DNA of 62,649 nt from JAFDXJ01 sp038257845 (GCA_038257845.1 JBBSQL010000014.1:1-62649), one strand, 5' to 3'. Numbered from the stretch's first letter, positions 17,403 to 27,685 are shown. The notes: generated by a model from the letters alone, not told the origin. A program made the numbers and translations.

Positions 17403-18314
17403 TTATTGATCTTGCTGGCTTGCCTTGTTTAGAAAATCCCTTTCTTCATCCGTGAGTGAATCCAGGCCTTTTTGATTTATTTTATCTAATATCTCATCCA
17501 GGTTTTGCTGTGGATTTCGGTTAATTTTTACGAAAGGTTCCCGATTCGCTTTATAAAAAAGTTTTTGGGAAATGGGCTTTGTTTCAGGCTTGAATAAATT
17601 ATCGAACCAATATGCAAAACGGTTCATCCAGGTACTCCAGTCGCGGCCTTTATTTAATTCTGTAATAAAAATAAATCCTGTTAAACCCGCGAATGCATGA
17701 GCTGCCAGCAAAACGGGACCACGTGCGGAAATATTCATTAGGTCTATTATACAAAAGATTGCTGTCAATAACCAAAGTGGAATACCACCACTGATCATTG
17801 GGAAAATACGAAAGTTGGGAGCGAGTGTGGTAGCGGCAATAGCGATGCATAAAACGGCTGCACTGCCACCCATAAAAACACCTGCATGTGCGAGTGTAGG
17901 ATAAAAACTATTGCCCGCCACAAAAACGATTGCAGCAATTAAACCACCATATAAATACAGTGGAATCATTTTATTATTCCCCGATAATGATTGCAAAATA
18001 AAACCGAAACCCCAGAGCCACATGAGGGTTGAAAGGAGATCCCAAAAGCCTTCATGCACAAACATATAACTGATCATCGTCCACGGCCTGGTAAGTGCAT
18101 TCATGGGCGTGGAAGAAATTGTAAGCCATTGTAAAAACTCGCGGTAAAAAGTTTGTTCCGCGGTGATGTTACTGTCAATGGATAATTGGTAGATCACTTT
18201 GATCGTCACCACCATCACAAACATGATTCCATTAATAGCTACCAGCCAAACCAGGGAGTTATTATCCTGGCCCAATGTGATCTTGTTTTTATAGGATCTG
18301 TGAACGACTTTCAT
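17403..18314 (-). CDS. Rhomboid-family membrane protein with partly degenerate active site
   Basis: From ATG 18314 (MKVVHRSYKNKI) about 303 residues with six hydrophobic segments in rhomboid order. The Ser motif reads MGGSAAVLC instead of the usual G-x-S-G, and the late His is kept in LAAHAFAGLTG. The second helix lacks the H-x3-N pattern of active rhomboids: FVHEGFWDLLSTLMW here versus MHGGWDHLFFN in the upstream paralogue. The C-terminal 60 residues are charged and cytosolic. It is either a weak protease or a pseudoprotease that regulates or binds membrane proteins. It follows the intact rhomboid gene directly. Confidence 0.85.
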   Translation of the reverse strand: MKVVHRSYKNKITLGQDNNSLVWLVAINGIMFVMVVTIKVIYQLSIDSNITAEQTFYREFLQWLTISSTPMNALTRPWTMISYMFVHEGFWDLLSTLMWLWGFGFILQSLSGNNKMIPLYLYGGLIAAIVFVAGNSFYPTLAHAGVFMGGSAAVLCIAIAATTLAPNFRIFPMISGGIPLWLLTAIFCIIDLMNISARGPVLLAAHAFAGLTGFIFITELNKGRDWSTWMNRFAYWFDNLFKPETKPISQKLFYKANREPFVKINRNPQQNLDEILDKINQKGLDSLTDEERDFLNKASQQDQ

Positions 18315-18363
18315 TTTTACTTTTTCTGTTGTAAAGGTACTTGTTGATGAGCGATTGCAACAT

Positions 18364-19137
18364 CTAACGGTTATTTTTTTTCCAGTAATATACGAGAATA
18401 ATCCCAAAAAGCGCACCGCCCAAATGCGCCACATGCGCTATATTATCCCCGGCAGATTTCTGAACGGTCATATACAATTCAAAGGCCGCATAAAACATAA
18501 CAAACCATTTTGCTTTTACCGGGATGAAAAAATAAAGATATATATACGTATTGGGAAAAAGGAATCCAAACGCGGCCAGGCAGCCAAAGATCGCCCCGGA
18601 GGCGCCCAATGTAGCTTCATTCAATTTTTGTTCGTATAATAATTGAGCAAATCCGGGTATGTTATTCGAGAATTGCGAAGGCAGCCCGTTATAAATATTA
18701 TTCTGTTGAATAAAATTGGTCACATCCCGCACATAAGTCGGGGAAGATGCATTAAGCGCATTATATTGGTCAATGAAATGCTGTGTTTCAAAATACAAAA
18801 CACCCATGTGGCAAAGCGCCGCACCAAGGCCGCAGATCAAATAAAATGTCAGGAATTTTTTTGGCCCCCACAAATTTTCAAGCACGGAACCAAACATCCA
18901 TAACGCAAACATGTTGAAAAACAAATGATCCCAGCCGCCATGCATAAACATGTGCGTGATGAATTGCCATGGCTTGAAAAGCGGGCTCTGCCAGGTATGC
19001 AGCGCAAAAGTGTCCTCGAGGAAGGTTGTATCTTTCCCGATTGTCACCTGCGCAAGAAATACCAGCACATTGATGATCAAAAGATTTTTTATAATCGTTG
19101 GTAAAATTTGAAAACGGCCGGGCCTGAATTCTGTCAT
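18364..19137 (-). CDS. Rhomboid family intramembrane serine protease
   Basis: A 257-residue polytopic protein with a complete rhomboid set: FMHGGWDHLFFNMFALWMFG (HxxxN helix), LGASGAIFG with the catalytic Ser, and HVAHLGGALFG with the catalytic His. Rhomboids cut transmembrane segments within the inner membrane. It starts 23 bases after rlmD stops, and a degenerate paralogue follows at once. A loop of about 45 residues between helices (from FIDQYNALN to FSNNIPG) is longer than usual. Substrates are unknown. Confidence 0.93.
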   Translation of the reverse strand: MTEFRPGRFQILPTIIKNLLIINVLVFLAQVTIGKDTTFLEDTFALHTWQSPLFKPWQFITHMFMHGGWDHLFFNMFALWMFGSVLENLWGPKKFLTFYLICGLGAALCHMGVLYFETQHFIDQYNALNASSPTYVRDVTNFIQQNNIYNGLPSQFSNNIPGFAQLLYEQKLNEATLGASGAIFGCLAAFGFLFPNTYIYLYFFIPVKAKWFVMFYAAFELYMTVQKSAGDNIAHVAHLGGALFGIILVYYWKKNNR

Positions 19138-19160
19138 TGGATTTTTATTTTTTAAAATTC

Positions 19161-20579
19161 TTATTTTAAAGTCATTGACACCACATTTTCAATATGGTGT
19201 GTGTGCGGAAACATATCCACTGGCTGCATTTTTTCTACGTTATATTTCTCCGCTAAAAGCGCCAGGTCCCGCGCCTGTGTAGCAGGATTACAACTTACAT
19301 ACACAATTTTTGGCGCAGCAATATCCAATATTTTTTCAACCAGTTTAGCGTGCATGCCCGCACGTGGCGGGTCCGTAATCAGTACATCCGGCTTTCCATT
19401 TTTTTCAAAAAAAGCATCATCACAAATTTCCAGCACATCGCCCTGGATAAAAGTGGCATGGCCAATTTCATTGAGTTGTGCATTTCCTACTGCATCAGAT
19501 ACTGCTTCTTCAATCAATTCCACGCCGATAATTTTTTTCGCCATTTTACTCAAAAATAACCCGATACTTCCTGTGCCGCAATATAAATCATAAATAATTT
19601 CATTTCCACTGAGTTCAGCAAAATCACACACCACACCATATAATTTTTCCGCCTGCTTCGTATTGGTTTGGAAAAATGATTTTGGACCGATTTTGAAAGT
19701 GAAATTTTCCAGTTTTTCATAAATAAACCCAAGGCCGGAAAACACTTTTGGCTCTAAATCATATATACTGTCATTCCTTTTTTCATTAATAGTATATAAC
19801 AAAGTGGTGATGGAAGGAAATGAATCGCTGATAAAATTTAATAAAGTATCCAGCCATTCTTTTTTTTCAAAACCTACAATAATATTCACCATGATCTCAC
19901 CCGTGGTTGTTATACGGATTTGCATATTGCGCAACCAGCCCTCATGTTTTTTAATATCATAAAAGGGTATTTTATGCATTAAACAAAAATGCACAACTGC
20001 TTTTCTAATCTCGTTTGTAGGAGGCGATTGCAAATGGCAAATATCTATTTCTACAATTTTATCAAACATGCCTTTCGCATGAAACCCGCCTACACCGGCA
20101 CTTTCCGGCATTTCCCCGCGCAGCTTCATTTCGTGGAAAAGTTCCGGTGGAATAAAAGGCCGCGTGGCAAAAGTATATTCCAGTTTATTCCGGTAATGAA
20201 CCGTTTCATCACAGCCAAGTATGGGTAAAATAGTTGGTAATGGAATTTTTGCAATGCGTTCTAACTGATCAATGACTTGTTGTTCTTTATATTTTAATTG
20301 TTCTTTATAAGGAAGCATTTGCCATTGGCAGCCACCACATATTCCGAAATGGCTGCAAAAAGGCGCTGTTCTTTCTGTGGCATATTTTTTAAAATCAATC
20401 ACTACACCTTCCGCCCAATCTTTCTTATTTCTTGTCAGGCGGATATCCACCACATCGCCCGGCACAGCGCCCTGCATAAAGATTACTTTGCCATCATTCC
20501 GGGCAAGGGCTTTTCCTTCTGCCGCATAGTTTTCCACCAATATATCCCTTAAAATGATCGCAGGCTTATTTTTTCTCAC
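19161..20579 (-). CDS. rlmD: 23S rRNA (uracil-C5)-methyltransferase RlmD
   Basis: A 472-residue TRAM plus SAM-methyltransferase protein that modifies U1939 (E. coli numbering) of 23S rRNA. After the TRAM domain (NYAAEGKALARNDG, VPGDVVDI) comes the iron-sulfur Cys set in CSHFGICGGCQWQ. The methyltransferase part has SFFQTN, YDLYCGTGSIGLF, TDPPRAG and the catalytic Cys in YVSCNPATQARDL. The start is GTG at 20579, four bases after a perfect -7 box, so the message is probably leaderless. It heads an operon with two rhomboids and two EEP proteins. Other RumA-type specificity is possible. Confidence 0.93.
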   Translation of the reverse strand: MRKNKPAIILRDILVENYAAEGKALARNDGKVIFMQGAVPGDVVDIRLTRNKKDWAEGVVIDFKKYATERTAPFCSHFGICGGCQWQMLPYKEQLKYKEQQVIDQLERIAKIPLPTILPILGCDETVHYRNKLEYTFATRPFIPPELFHEMKLRGEMPESAGVGGFHAKGMFDKIVEIDICHLQSPPTNEIRKAVVHFCLMHKIPFYDIKKHEGWLRNMQIRITTTGEIMVNIIVGFEKKEWLDTLLNFISDSFPSITTLLYTINEKRNDSIYDLEPKVFSGLGFIYEKLENFTFKIGPKSFFQTNTKQAEKLYGVVCDFAELSGNEIIYDLYCGTGSIGLFLSKMAKKIIGVELIEEAVSDAVGNAQLNEIGHATFIQGDVLEICDDAFFEKNGKPDVLITDPPRAGMHAKLVEKILDIAAPKIVYVSCNPATQARDLALLAEKYNVEKMQPVDMFPHTHHIENVVSMTLK

Positions 20580-20583
20580 GCCG

Positions 20584-20591
20584 CAAAGGTA
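20584..20591 (-). promoter_or_regulatory. -7 promoter box for the rlmD operon
   Basis: The minus strand reads TACCTTTG, followed by CGGC and then GTG. Exact consensus, abutting the start codon. Confidence 0.55.
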
Positions 20592-20699
20592 TGGCCTGCC
20601 TGCAAAGGGGAAAATCTTTATGATACTATTTTCTTTTACAATGCATTAATTTGCGCCTTGCCCGATTTACATTTATTTTCGTCCAAAAAAAATTGACCC

Positions 20700-22169
20700 A
20701 TGCGTTTTTTATCATTGATTTTTTTCTCCTTTATTTTCTTTTTTTCAAATGCTGAAGCGCGGGAATACCGCGATACAATTCCCGCAAAAAATGGTTATTA
20801 TATTCCCGTGACAATCACGCCTTACCGCGATGCAAAGATTTATCTCGGTACGTATTATGGAAAAAATAAAACTTTGGTAGATTCCTGTATGCTGAATGAA
20901 AAAAGCGAAGGCCTTTTTTCCGGTGATAAGAAATTAGAAGAAGGCATTTATTTTTTAGTATCGCCACAGCGCACTTTATTATTCGAAATATTAATGGATT
21001 CTGCGCAGCATTTTTCTATCAAAACAGATTCTTCAAGCCTTGCTGATGTGATAACGGAAGGCTCTCCTGAAAACAAATTATTTGCTGATTATTCACGCTT
21101 TTTGACAAGCGTTGCACCAAAAATCAATGCACTGCAAAGCGATATGAAACATTCGGCAAAAAATAAAAAAGATTCCACGGCTATCATGAGTCAAATAAAA
21201 AAGTTGAGTGATGATATGAATACTTACCGCAATAATATAGTAAAGCAAAACCCGGAATCTATGCTCGCTGTTTTATTTGAAGCAGTAAAAGTTCCGGCAT
21301 TTCCACCAATGCCCGTAAAGCCTGATGGCAGTAAGGATTCATCCTATCCCTGGCAATATGTAAAAGATCATTTCTGGGACAATGTCAATTTCTATGACGG
21401 CCGTTTACTACATACACCTTTCTTTGATTCCAAGATCAATGATTACCTTGATAATTATATTTCCCAGCAACCGGATTCAGTGATTGAAGCCGTGAATTAT
21501 ATGTTGCTATCATCCCGTTCCAATGAGCAGATGTTTCATTATTTGCTGGCAAAATTTACCGACAGGTATATAAACCCGGAGATAATGGGACAGGATAAAG
21601 TGTTTCTTTTTTTATTCAATAATTATTTCTCCAAAGGCGATACAAGCTGGCTGAATGCGAGCCAGAAAAAATATATTTTTGACCGCGCATACAGCCTTAT
21701 TGCAAACCAGTTGGGTGATGCTGCACCACAACTTGATCTCGTGGACAGCACCGGCAAATTAGTTTCATTATATGCGACCAAAGCGCCATTTACTTTCGTG
21801 ATTTTCTGGGATCCGCTTTGTAGTCATTGCCAGGAGCAGGTGCCGGAACTGGATTCTTTATACGAAGCAAAATGGAAAGCACTGGGTGTAAAAATTTTCG
21901 CTGTAAACACGAATGAAAATACGAAACCGGAATGGGAAAAATTTATTTCAGACCATCATTTAAATGGTTGGTTGCATGCCTGGCAAACCCGTGAAGCCAG
22001 GCTGGAAGACGAACAAACCGGCAGGCCGAATTTTCGCCAGTTGTTTGATATTACGCAAACACCCACCACCTATTTGCTGGATGAAAATAAAAAGATTATA
22101 GCCAAGAAACTGAGTTTCGATCAATACGACCAGATCATTGAATCAAAATTGAAAAAAAATATTCATTAA
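20700..22169 (+). CDS. Periplasmic TlpA-like thioredoxin with DUF4369/DUF5106-like N-terminus
   Basis: A 489-residue exported protein with signal peptide (FLSLIFFSFIFFFSNAEA). Residues about 25-120 resemble the beta-rich DUF4369 domain, and residues about 130-330 the helical DUF5106 domain. A thioredoxin domain closes the chain with WDPLCSHCQEQVPELD, a C-x2-C pair at about residues 374 and 377, and a cis-Pro in TQTPTTYLLDE. Such proteins are thiol oxidoreductases or heme-chaperone-like factors in Bacteroidota periplasm. The parvulin gene follows 15 bases after the stop, so both probably serve folding of exported proteins. Confidence 0.87.
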   Translation: MRFLSLIFFSFIFFFSNAEAREYRDTIPAKNGYYIPVTITPYRDAKIYLGTYYGKNKTLVDSCMLNEKSEGLFSGDKKLEEGIYFLVSPQRTLLFEILMDSAQHFSIKTDSSSLADVITEGSPENKLFADYSRFLTSVAPKINALQSDMKHSAKNKKDSTAIMSQIKKLSDDMNTYRNNIVKQNPESMLAVLFEAVKVPAFPPMPVKPDGSKDSSYPWQYVKDHFWDNVNFYDGRLLHTPFFDSKINDYLDNYISQQPDSVIEAVNYMLLSSRSNEQMFHYLLAKFTDRYINPEIMGQDKVFLFLFNNYFSKGDTSWLNASQKKYIFDRAYSLIANQLGDAAPQLDLVDSTGKLVSLYATKAPFTFVIFWDPLCSHCQEQVPELDSLYEAKWKALGVKIFAVNTNENTKPEWEKFISDHHLNGWLHAWQTREARLEDEQTGRPNFRQLFDITQTPTTYLLDENKKIIAKKLSFDQYDQIIESKLKKNIH

Positions 22170-22184
22170 CTAAATTTCAATAAC

Positions 22185-24098
22185 ATGCGTAAATTATTAC
22201 AGGTAAATATTTTTTTGCTGCTTTGTTGCGTTGCCGCTACGACTGCGCAATCGCAAACACTTTTCACTTATGGAAATAAAAAAGTAGATAAAAATACTTT
22301 CCTGGAAGCATTTAAAAAAAGCCCTCCATCCACGGGCAGCAGGCAGGAACAAATAAAAAACTATTTAAATTTATACATTGATTACAAACTCAAATTGCAA
22401 TCCGCGCTGGATGAAAAACTCAATGAAACAGATGGCTATAAAGTGGATGCGGATAATTTCAGGAACCAGTTGGCCGAGACTTATATTAATAAACAGGCAG
22501 ATGTAAATGCATTGCTCAACCAGGCATTTGAACGCAGTCAAAAAGATATTTTACTCGAACAGGTTTTTATAGAAGTACCCAATGATGGCGATACTTTACC
22601 CGCATTTAAAAAAATGCAGGATGCCTTAAAAGATTTGCAGGAAGGGAAAAATTTTGAAACAACTGCGCGTGCGTATTCATCTGACACTTCCGCTATAAAC
22701 GTAGGCTACATCACAGTTTTCACGCTTCCCTATTCCATAGAGAATAATGTATATGCAATTCGTCCGGGAGAATATTCAGGTATTGTAAAAAGCCGTGCAG
22801 GGTATCATATTTTTAAAAATGCCGGAGAAAGGCCGGCAAAGGGAATGCGCAAAATTCAACAAATACTTTTTTCTGTGCCGCCATCTTACAACGCTGCAGA
22901 AAAAATGCAACAGCAAAAAATTGCAGACTCTGTCTATCAGCTTTTATTGAAGGGCGCATCTTTTGAAGATATGATGCGCGTGTATAACCTGGCGCCATCA
23001 GCTATTTATGGCGAGATCAAAGATATACGCGTAGGAGACTTCAGTAATAATTTTGAAAATGAAGTTTTTGCCTTGCGTTCACCCGGGGAAATTTCTAAAC
23101 CATTTTTGACTGAATATGGTTTTAATATTCTCAAATTAAAAGAGATTGTTCCTGTAACAACAGATGAATCGAATGCAGGAAAAATGGCGGAACTGCAACA
23201 ACGCCTGACGATGGACAGCCGCGTGCAAAAATCGAAAAATAACTTATTGGAAAAATGGAAAAAGGACATTCATTTCACCCCGGCGAAATATGATGCTTCC
23301 ACTTTATTCAATTATACGGCTGCCTGGTTACAAAATAATTCAGTGGAAAATTATCCCGCCATACAAAATACTACTTTGCTTTTTTCTCTGGGCAATGAAA
23401 AAATAACCGTGGCCAACTGGCTGGAATTTGCTGCCAATCAGCATATACAGCCCGAGTCAACTATGGGTGCTTACCAGGACCTGATGCACGACTTTGAAAA
23501 TGCTTCCGTCAAAAAATATTATATCGCGCATATAGAAAATTACTACCCTGATTTTGCAGGGCAGTTACAGGAATTTAATGATGCGAATTTAATTTTCGCT
23601 TCTATGGATCAACATGTATGGACACCCGCGATTAATGATACGGCTGCTGTGTATCAATATTATCTCGATCATATCAGCAATTATTCCTGGAAGCCCGGTT
23701 TCAGTGCGCTTGCAATCACTGCACCCACGAAAGAAATGGCAGAAAAAATTGCTGCTTCTTTAAAAAATAACAGTACCAATTGGCGGACTGTTGTTGCTAA
23801 TTATGGCGAACAAGTGCTGGCTGATAGCAGCCGTTTTGAAAATGGTGAATTGCTCGTACATGCGCCAATTATTATGCAGAAAGGTTATCAAACTGCACCC
23901 GAAAAAAATGATGGTGGTGATGCATATACTTTTATGCAGGTGGTCAATGTAATACCCGAAATTTCCCCGCGCAATTATGCAGATGCCAAAGGTTTGGTGA
24001 TGAATGATTACCAGCAAATGCTGGAAGAAAAATGGCTTGCTGCATTAAAGGAAAAATACCCGGTGAAAGTGAATGAAGAAGTGGTGAAAGGGATGTAA
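22185..24098 (+). CDS. Periplasmic parvulin-type peptidyl-prolyl isomerase (SurA-like)
   Basis: A 637-residue protein with a signal (LLQVNIFLLLCCVAATTAQSQ). Two rotamase domains lie at about residues 120-215 and 225-330: the first has GYITVFTLPYSIENNVYAIRPGEYS then SRAGYHIF, the second GEIKDIRVGDFSNNFENEVF then TEYGFNILKL. The C-terminal 300 residues repeat weaker chaperone-like helices. SurA homologues help outer-membrane proteins fold, fitting the two outer-membrane Wzi-like genes downstream. It is co-directional with the thioredoxin gene. No terminator is obvious in the 260 bases after it. Confidence 0.88.
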   Translation: MRKLLQVNIFLLLCCVAATTAQSQTLFTYGNKKVDKNTFLEAFKKSPPSTGSRQEQIKNYLNLYIDYKLKLQSALDEKLNETDGYKVDADNFRNQLAETYINKQADVNALLNQAFERSQKDILLEQVFIEVPNDGDTLPAFKKMQDALKDLQEGKNFETTARAYSSDTSAINVGYITVFTLPYSIENNVYAIRPGEYSGIVKSRAGYHIFKNAGERPAKGMRKIQQILFSVPPSYNAAEKMQQQKIADSVYQLLLKGASFEDMMRVYNLAPSAIYGEIKDIRVGDFSNNFENEVFALRSPGEISKPFLTEYGFNILKLKEIVPVTTDESNAGKMAELQQRLTMDSRVQKSKNNLLEKWKKDIHFTPAKYDASTLFNYTAAWLQNNSVENYPAIQNTTLLFSLGNEKITVANWLEFAANQHIQPESTMGAYQDLMHDFENASVKKYYIAHIENYYPDFAGQLQEFNDANLIFASMDQHVWTPAINDTAAVYQYYLDHISNYSWKPGFSALAITAPTKEMAEKIAASLKNNSTNWRTVVANYGEQVLADSSRFENGELLVHAPIIMQKGYQTAPEKNDGGDAYTFMQVVNVIPEISPRNYADAKGLVMNDYQQMLEEKWLAALKEKYPVKVNEEVVKGM

Positions 24099-24360
24099 GA
24101 AATGGTTAATGGTTTGACAAATGACAATGCCTGAAAAAGGTTGACCGCTTTTTATTAAATGTGTACTTTGTTTTTGAGGTTGTTCATTATGTTTTTTGAT
24201 CCTCTATCTGTTATCTTTTAGCTGTTTGTTTTTAGCTGACCATGTTGTTTCTGGTTTTCTTGCTCATAGCTCATAGCTGAGACTTCCCCCTCCTTCTCCA
24301 AAAAAAATTATTCTCCATTTGTTTTCACAAAATGCCTTTACTTTACAATGCCATTTAATA

Positions 24361-25947
24361 ATGACAAATAAATTATACATGCCTACTCTCTGCACAACAT
24401 CTTTTAAGCGCCGGGTATTTTTTATGATCCTGGCCGGTTTTACTGCCCTCCATGTAAATGCACAAAATACGCCGGGGCTCGAAATTACCAATCAATACAA
24501 TGAACAAAAGATCCTGTACAACGAGGATTCCCTGCTGCATACTGCCTGGAAACCCGTTATTTATACAGATACCGGCATCTATGCTTCCGGGGGAAGCTGG
24601 TTTCATCGAAAATTTTTCCAGGAGCATTTACTGCAACTTAATCACCCCGATTTTAAAATAAATGCAGACATCATTTTTGATGAATACATCGGCAACAGTA
24701 AGCGGCAAATCACCACGCCGGAAATGAATACAAGGGGATATGAAGTGTCGGGAACGGTGGGCAAAAACTTTTATTTTGAAACCAATTTTTATGAAAACCA
24801 GGGGCGTTTTGGTGGTTATATTGATAGTTTTATCCGGGAGAATTATATCATTCCCGGCCAGGGAGGTTTTAAAAATAAAGGCGATGGCAGAGGCTTTGAC
24901 TTTGCTTCTTCTGATGCAAAACTGGTATATAAACCAGGTAAAATTTTCTTGTTTGACCTGGGTTACGGGAAAAATTTTATCGGTGATGGATACCGTTCTG
25001 TGTTGCTTTCAGACTGGTCATTTAATTATCCCTATTTCAGGACGGCAGTCAACCTGGGAAAATTTCAGTACAATGTCATGTGGTCGCAATTCATCAGTGA
25101 CCGCAACAAGTATTATAATAATAAAAAAGGCTATTTCAGGAAATGGGCACAAACATTTTATGTGGACTGGAAACCAATTGACCGGTTGAATATCGGTATA
25201 TTTGAATCCGTGATGTGGCCCGACCAGGATTCATCCTATCAAAAAGATATGAGCCCCTGGATTGCCAGCCCCATTATGTTTGCACATGGTAGCGAATCTC
25301 CGGATGGTGTACAAAACAGTGAAATTTATGGCGCGAATGTAAAACTACGTATTTTAAAAAGCACTCACCTGTATGGCCAGTTTGCCCTGCAACATTCCAA
25401 AACAGGAACTACGTCTCAAAATGAATTCGCCATCCAGGGTGGAATCCGCTCCGGGAATACATTTGGCGTAGAAAACCTGAATACTTTGCTTGAATTCAAT
25501 ATGGCCACGCCTTATATGTATGCTACGAATACATTCAATACAAATTATGGGCACAACAACCAGCCACTGGCACATGCACTTGGCGCTAATTTCAGGGAAG
25601 GCCTGTTCAAGGCAGATTATTTGTATAAAAAATTTAGCGTAAGACTGGAAACATTTTATGCGCAATATGGAGCCGATTCAAATGATAGCCTGAATTATGG
25701 CCATGATATTTTTAAACAGGTATCTACAGCTTCTGTTACAGGTAATGGAGAATTATTGCAGGGCTTAAAAACCAATATTGTGTTTGCAGACCTGAAACTG
25801 GCATATATCCTGAACCCGGTGACCAATATGCGGATAGAAGCTGGCGCCACTTTTCGGAATGAAAAGAGTAAAGCCTTTATATATAAAGACAGGATCTTTT
25901 ATATCGGCATCAGGATGTCATTCAGGAAAATCTCTTATGATTATTAG
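24361..25947 (+). CDS. Wzi-like outer-membrane protein, copy 1
   Basis: About 528 residues from ATG 24361 (or 24379), with a signal ending VNAQ. The body alternates aromatic and polar strands typical of an outer-membrane beta-barrel. GYGKNFIGDGYRSVLLSDW is shared with the next gene and resembles the capsule-assembly Wzi family, which anchors capsular polysaccharide at the outer membrane in Gram-negatives. The longest open frame starts at TTG 24319 and is not preferred. The C-terminal aromatic MSFRKISYDY fits the last barrel strand. A true capsule role is family inference, and no other capsule genes are nearby. Confidence 0.8.
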   Translation: MTNKLYMPTLCTTSFKRRVFFMILAGFTALHVNAQNTPGLEITNQYNEQKILYNEDSLLHTAWKPVIYTDTGIYASGGSWFHRKFFQEHLLQLNHPDFKINADIIFDEYIGNSKRQITTPEMNTRGYEVSGTVGKNFYFETNFYENQGRFGGYIDSFIRENYIIPGQGGFKNKGDGRGFDFASSDAKLVYKPGKIFLFDLGYGKNFIGDGYRSVLLSDWSFNYPYFRTAVNLGKFQYNVMWSQFISDRNKYYNNKKGYFRKWAQTFYVDWKPIDRLNIGIFESVMWPDQDSSYQKDMSPWIASPIMFAHGSESPDGVQNSEIYGANVKLRILKSTHLYGQFALQHSKTGTTSQNEFAIQGGIRSGNTFGVENLNTLLEFNMATPYMYATNTFNTNYGHNNQPLAHALGANFREGLFKADYLYKKFSVRLETFYAQYGADSNDSLNYGHDIFKQVSTASVTGNGELLQGLKTNIVFADLKLAYILNPVTNMRIEAGATFRNEKSKAFIYKDRIFYIGIRMSFRKISYDY

Positions 25948-26004
25948 CATGGACGCATCATTATAAAACGAAATAATATTACAGAATATATTCAAAGAAT
26001 AACA

Positions 26005-27609
26005 ATGATAAAACGCTTTCTGATCTTATGCTTTTTCGCTGCCACGGGCAAAGCCTTCAGCCAGCAGGTGCCATTGACACCCTTGGTTCAAAGCCGCTTC
26101 AATGACCTGACCTTAATGGCAGACACATCCGTTTTCACAGGTTTTCGATCTATCAACTGGCTGGAAATGAAACCTTATATTAAAATTGGTTCGGATATTA
26201 CCGACAGTGTTTTTTCTTTAAATGCCAGGGACAATACAGGTTATTTTTTCAAAAATCTGGGAAATGATAACTGGATACAAATGCCGGGGGAAAAAGGCGT
26301 ACTTACCATTGATCCATACATTGATGCTACAATTGGCTGGCAAAACAGGGATACTGCAAATACGATAGCGCAATATGTAGGCGGATTGCGCCTGCAGGGT
26401 GTTTACAATGATAAGTTATCTTACTCCATTGGTTTCCTGGCAGGCTATAGTCAGTTCCCGGCATATATACAAAATTATATAGATTCCAATCAACAATATT
26501 TACCAGGTGTAGGCAAAGGCCATCCACTATCCGGTGGTGGTTATTCTTTATCACAAATTACCGGCAATATTACATACCTCGCCGGTAAACATGTAGTGAT
26601 TTCGGCTGGATACGGGAAAAATTTTATTGGTGATGGTTACCGTAGTTTATTGTTGTCAGACAATGCATCCAATGCGCCTTATATCCGTTTGCAGGCAAAA
26701 TACTGGAAACTAACTTATAATGTCATTTATAATAAGTATCGCAACCCGCGCTATATCATTGATGGAAATATCCAGGAAAAATACAGCGTGATGCATTACC
26801 TGGGCCTCAACTTTTCAAGTAAATTTCAAATGGGTTTGTATGATAATGTTATTTGGTATGCCCGTGATACCGGCCTGCACCGTGGCTTTGATGTACAATA
26901 CCTGAATCCACTGATCTTTATGCGTCCGCTGGAATTTGCCATCGGTTCGCCGGACAATGCATTTATTGGCCTTACATTAAAATATAAAATCTATAAAAAA
27001 GGCTTCCTGTATGGACAAATTGGCCTGGATGATTTGAATCTTACCGCTTCATTAGACAGGCACTCACAACATTATGGAAATAAATATGCATTGCAACTGG
27101 GTATTTATAATGAAGACCTGTTCAATGTAAAAAATCTTTCTTACCGTTTTGAGTGGAATGGTGTACGGCCTTATACGTATGGTCACGGTTTTGATAAAAC
27201 CGGTTTGAATTACACCAATAATAATCAAACGCTGGCGGATCCGTTCAATGCCAACTTTCATGAATTCATATCCCTTTTACAATACCATAATAAACGCTGG
27301 TATGGCATGCTGCAAAATATTTTTACCATTCGTGGAGAAAATCCCGGGCTTCCATATAACAATGGCGAAGATCTCTGGGGTGGAGAAGATGGCGTTCCCG
27401 TTTTTGGAAGTAAAACATTACAGGGTATAAAAAATAAATACTTTTACAACCAGTTATCAGTTGGGTATATGCTCAATCCGAAAAACGGTTTAAGTCTCCA
27501 GGCAGATTTTGTTTACCGCAGGCGTGATTCCCCGAAAATTACCAACTCAACTGCATTTGTGAATGTTGGTATTAAAACAAACCTGTTTAATTTTTACCAC
27601 GATTATTGA
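26005..27609 (+). CDS. Wzi-like outer-membrane protein, copy 2
   Basis: A 534-residue protein with signal (FLILCFFAATGKAFSQ) that shares with copy 1 the block GYGKNFIGDGYRSLLLSDN, the LNPLIF-type turn and many barrel-like strands ending in NLFNFYHDY. Sequence elsewhere has diverged, so the duplication is old. It starts 57 bases after copy 1 ends, consistent with one operon. Both may work in anchoring or exporting surface polysaccharide, or have become general porin-like proteins. Confidence 0.8.
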   Translation: MIKRFLILCFFAATGKAFSQQVPLTPLVQSRFNDLTLMADTSVFTGFRSINWLEMKPYIKIGSDITDSVFSLNARDNTGYFFKNLGNDNWIQMPGEKGVLTIDPYIDATIGWQNRDTANTIAQYVGGLRLQGVYNDKLSYSIGFLAGYSQFPAYIQNYIDSNQQYLPGVGKGHPLSGGGYSLSQITGNITYLAGKHVVISAGYGKNFIGDGYRSLLLSDNASNAPYIRLQAKYWKLTYNVIYNKYRNPRYIIDGNIQEKYSVMHYLGLNFSSKFQMGLYDNVIWYARDTGLHRGFDVQYLNPLIFMRPLEFAIGSPDNAFIGLTLKYKIYKKGFLYGQIGLDDLNLTASLDRHSQHYGNKYALQLGIYNEDLFNVKNLSYRFEWNGVRPYTYGHGFDKTGLNYTNNNQTLADPFNANFHEFISLLQYHNKRWYGMLQNIFTIRGENPGLPYNNGEDLWGGEDGVPVFGSKTLQGIKNKYFYNQLSVGYMLNPKNGLSLQADFVYRRRDSPKITNSTAFVNVGIKTNLFNFYHDY

Positions 27610-27685
27610 TCAATTGCTTTGATGGCTATCTGCTAACAGTTAAGGCTGATTTTATTTTATATATAATAAAAAACATCCTCAAACA

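Noticed and set aside
24099..24318. Small gene or repeat (TTTAGCTG, CTCATAGCT motifs)
   Set aside because: The short repeats are imperfect and low in complexity; no frame with a plausible start.
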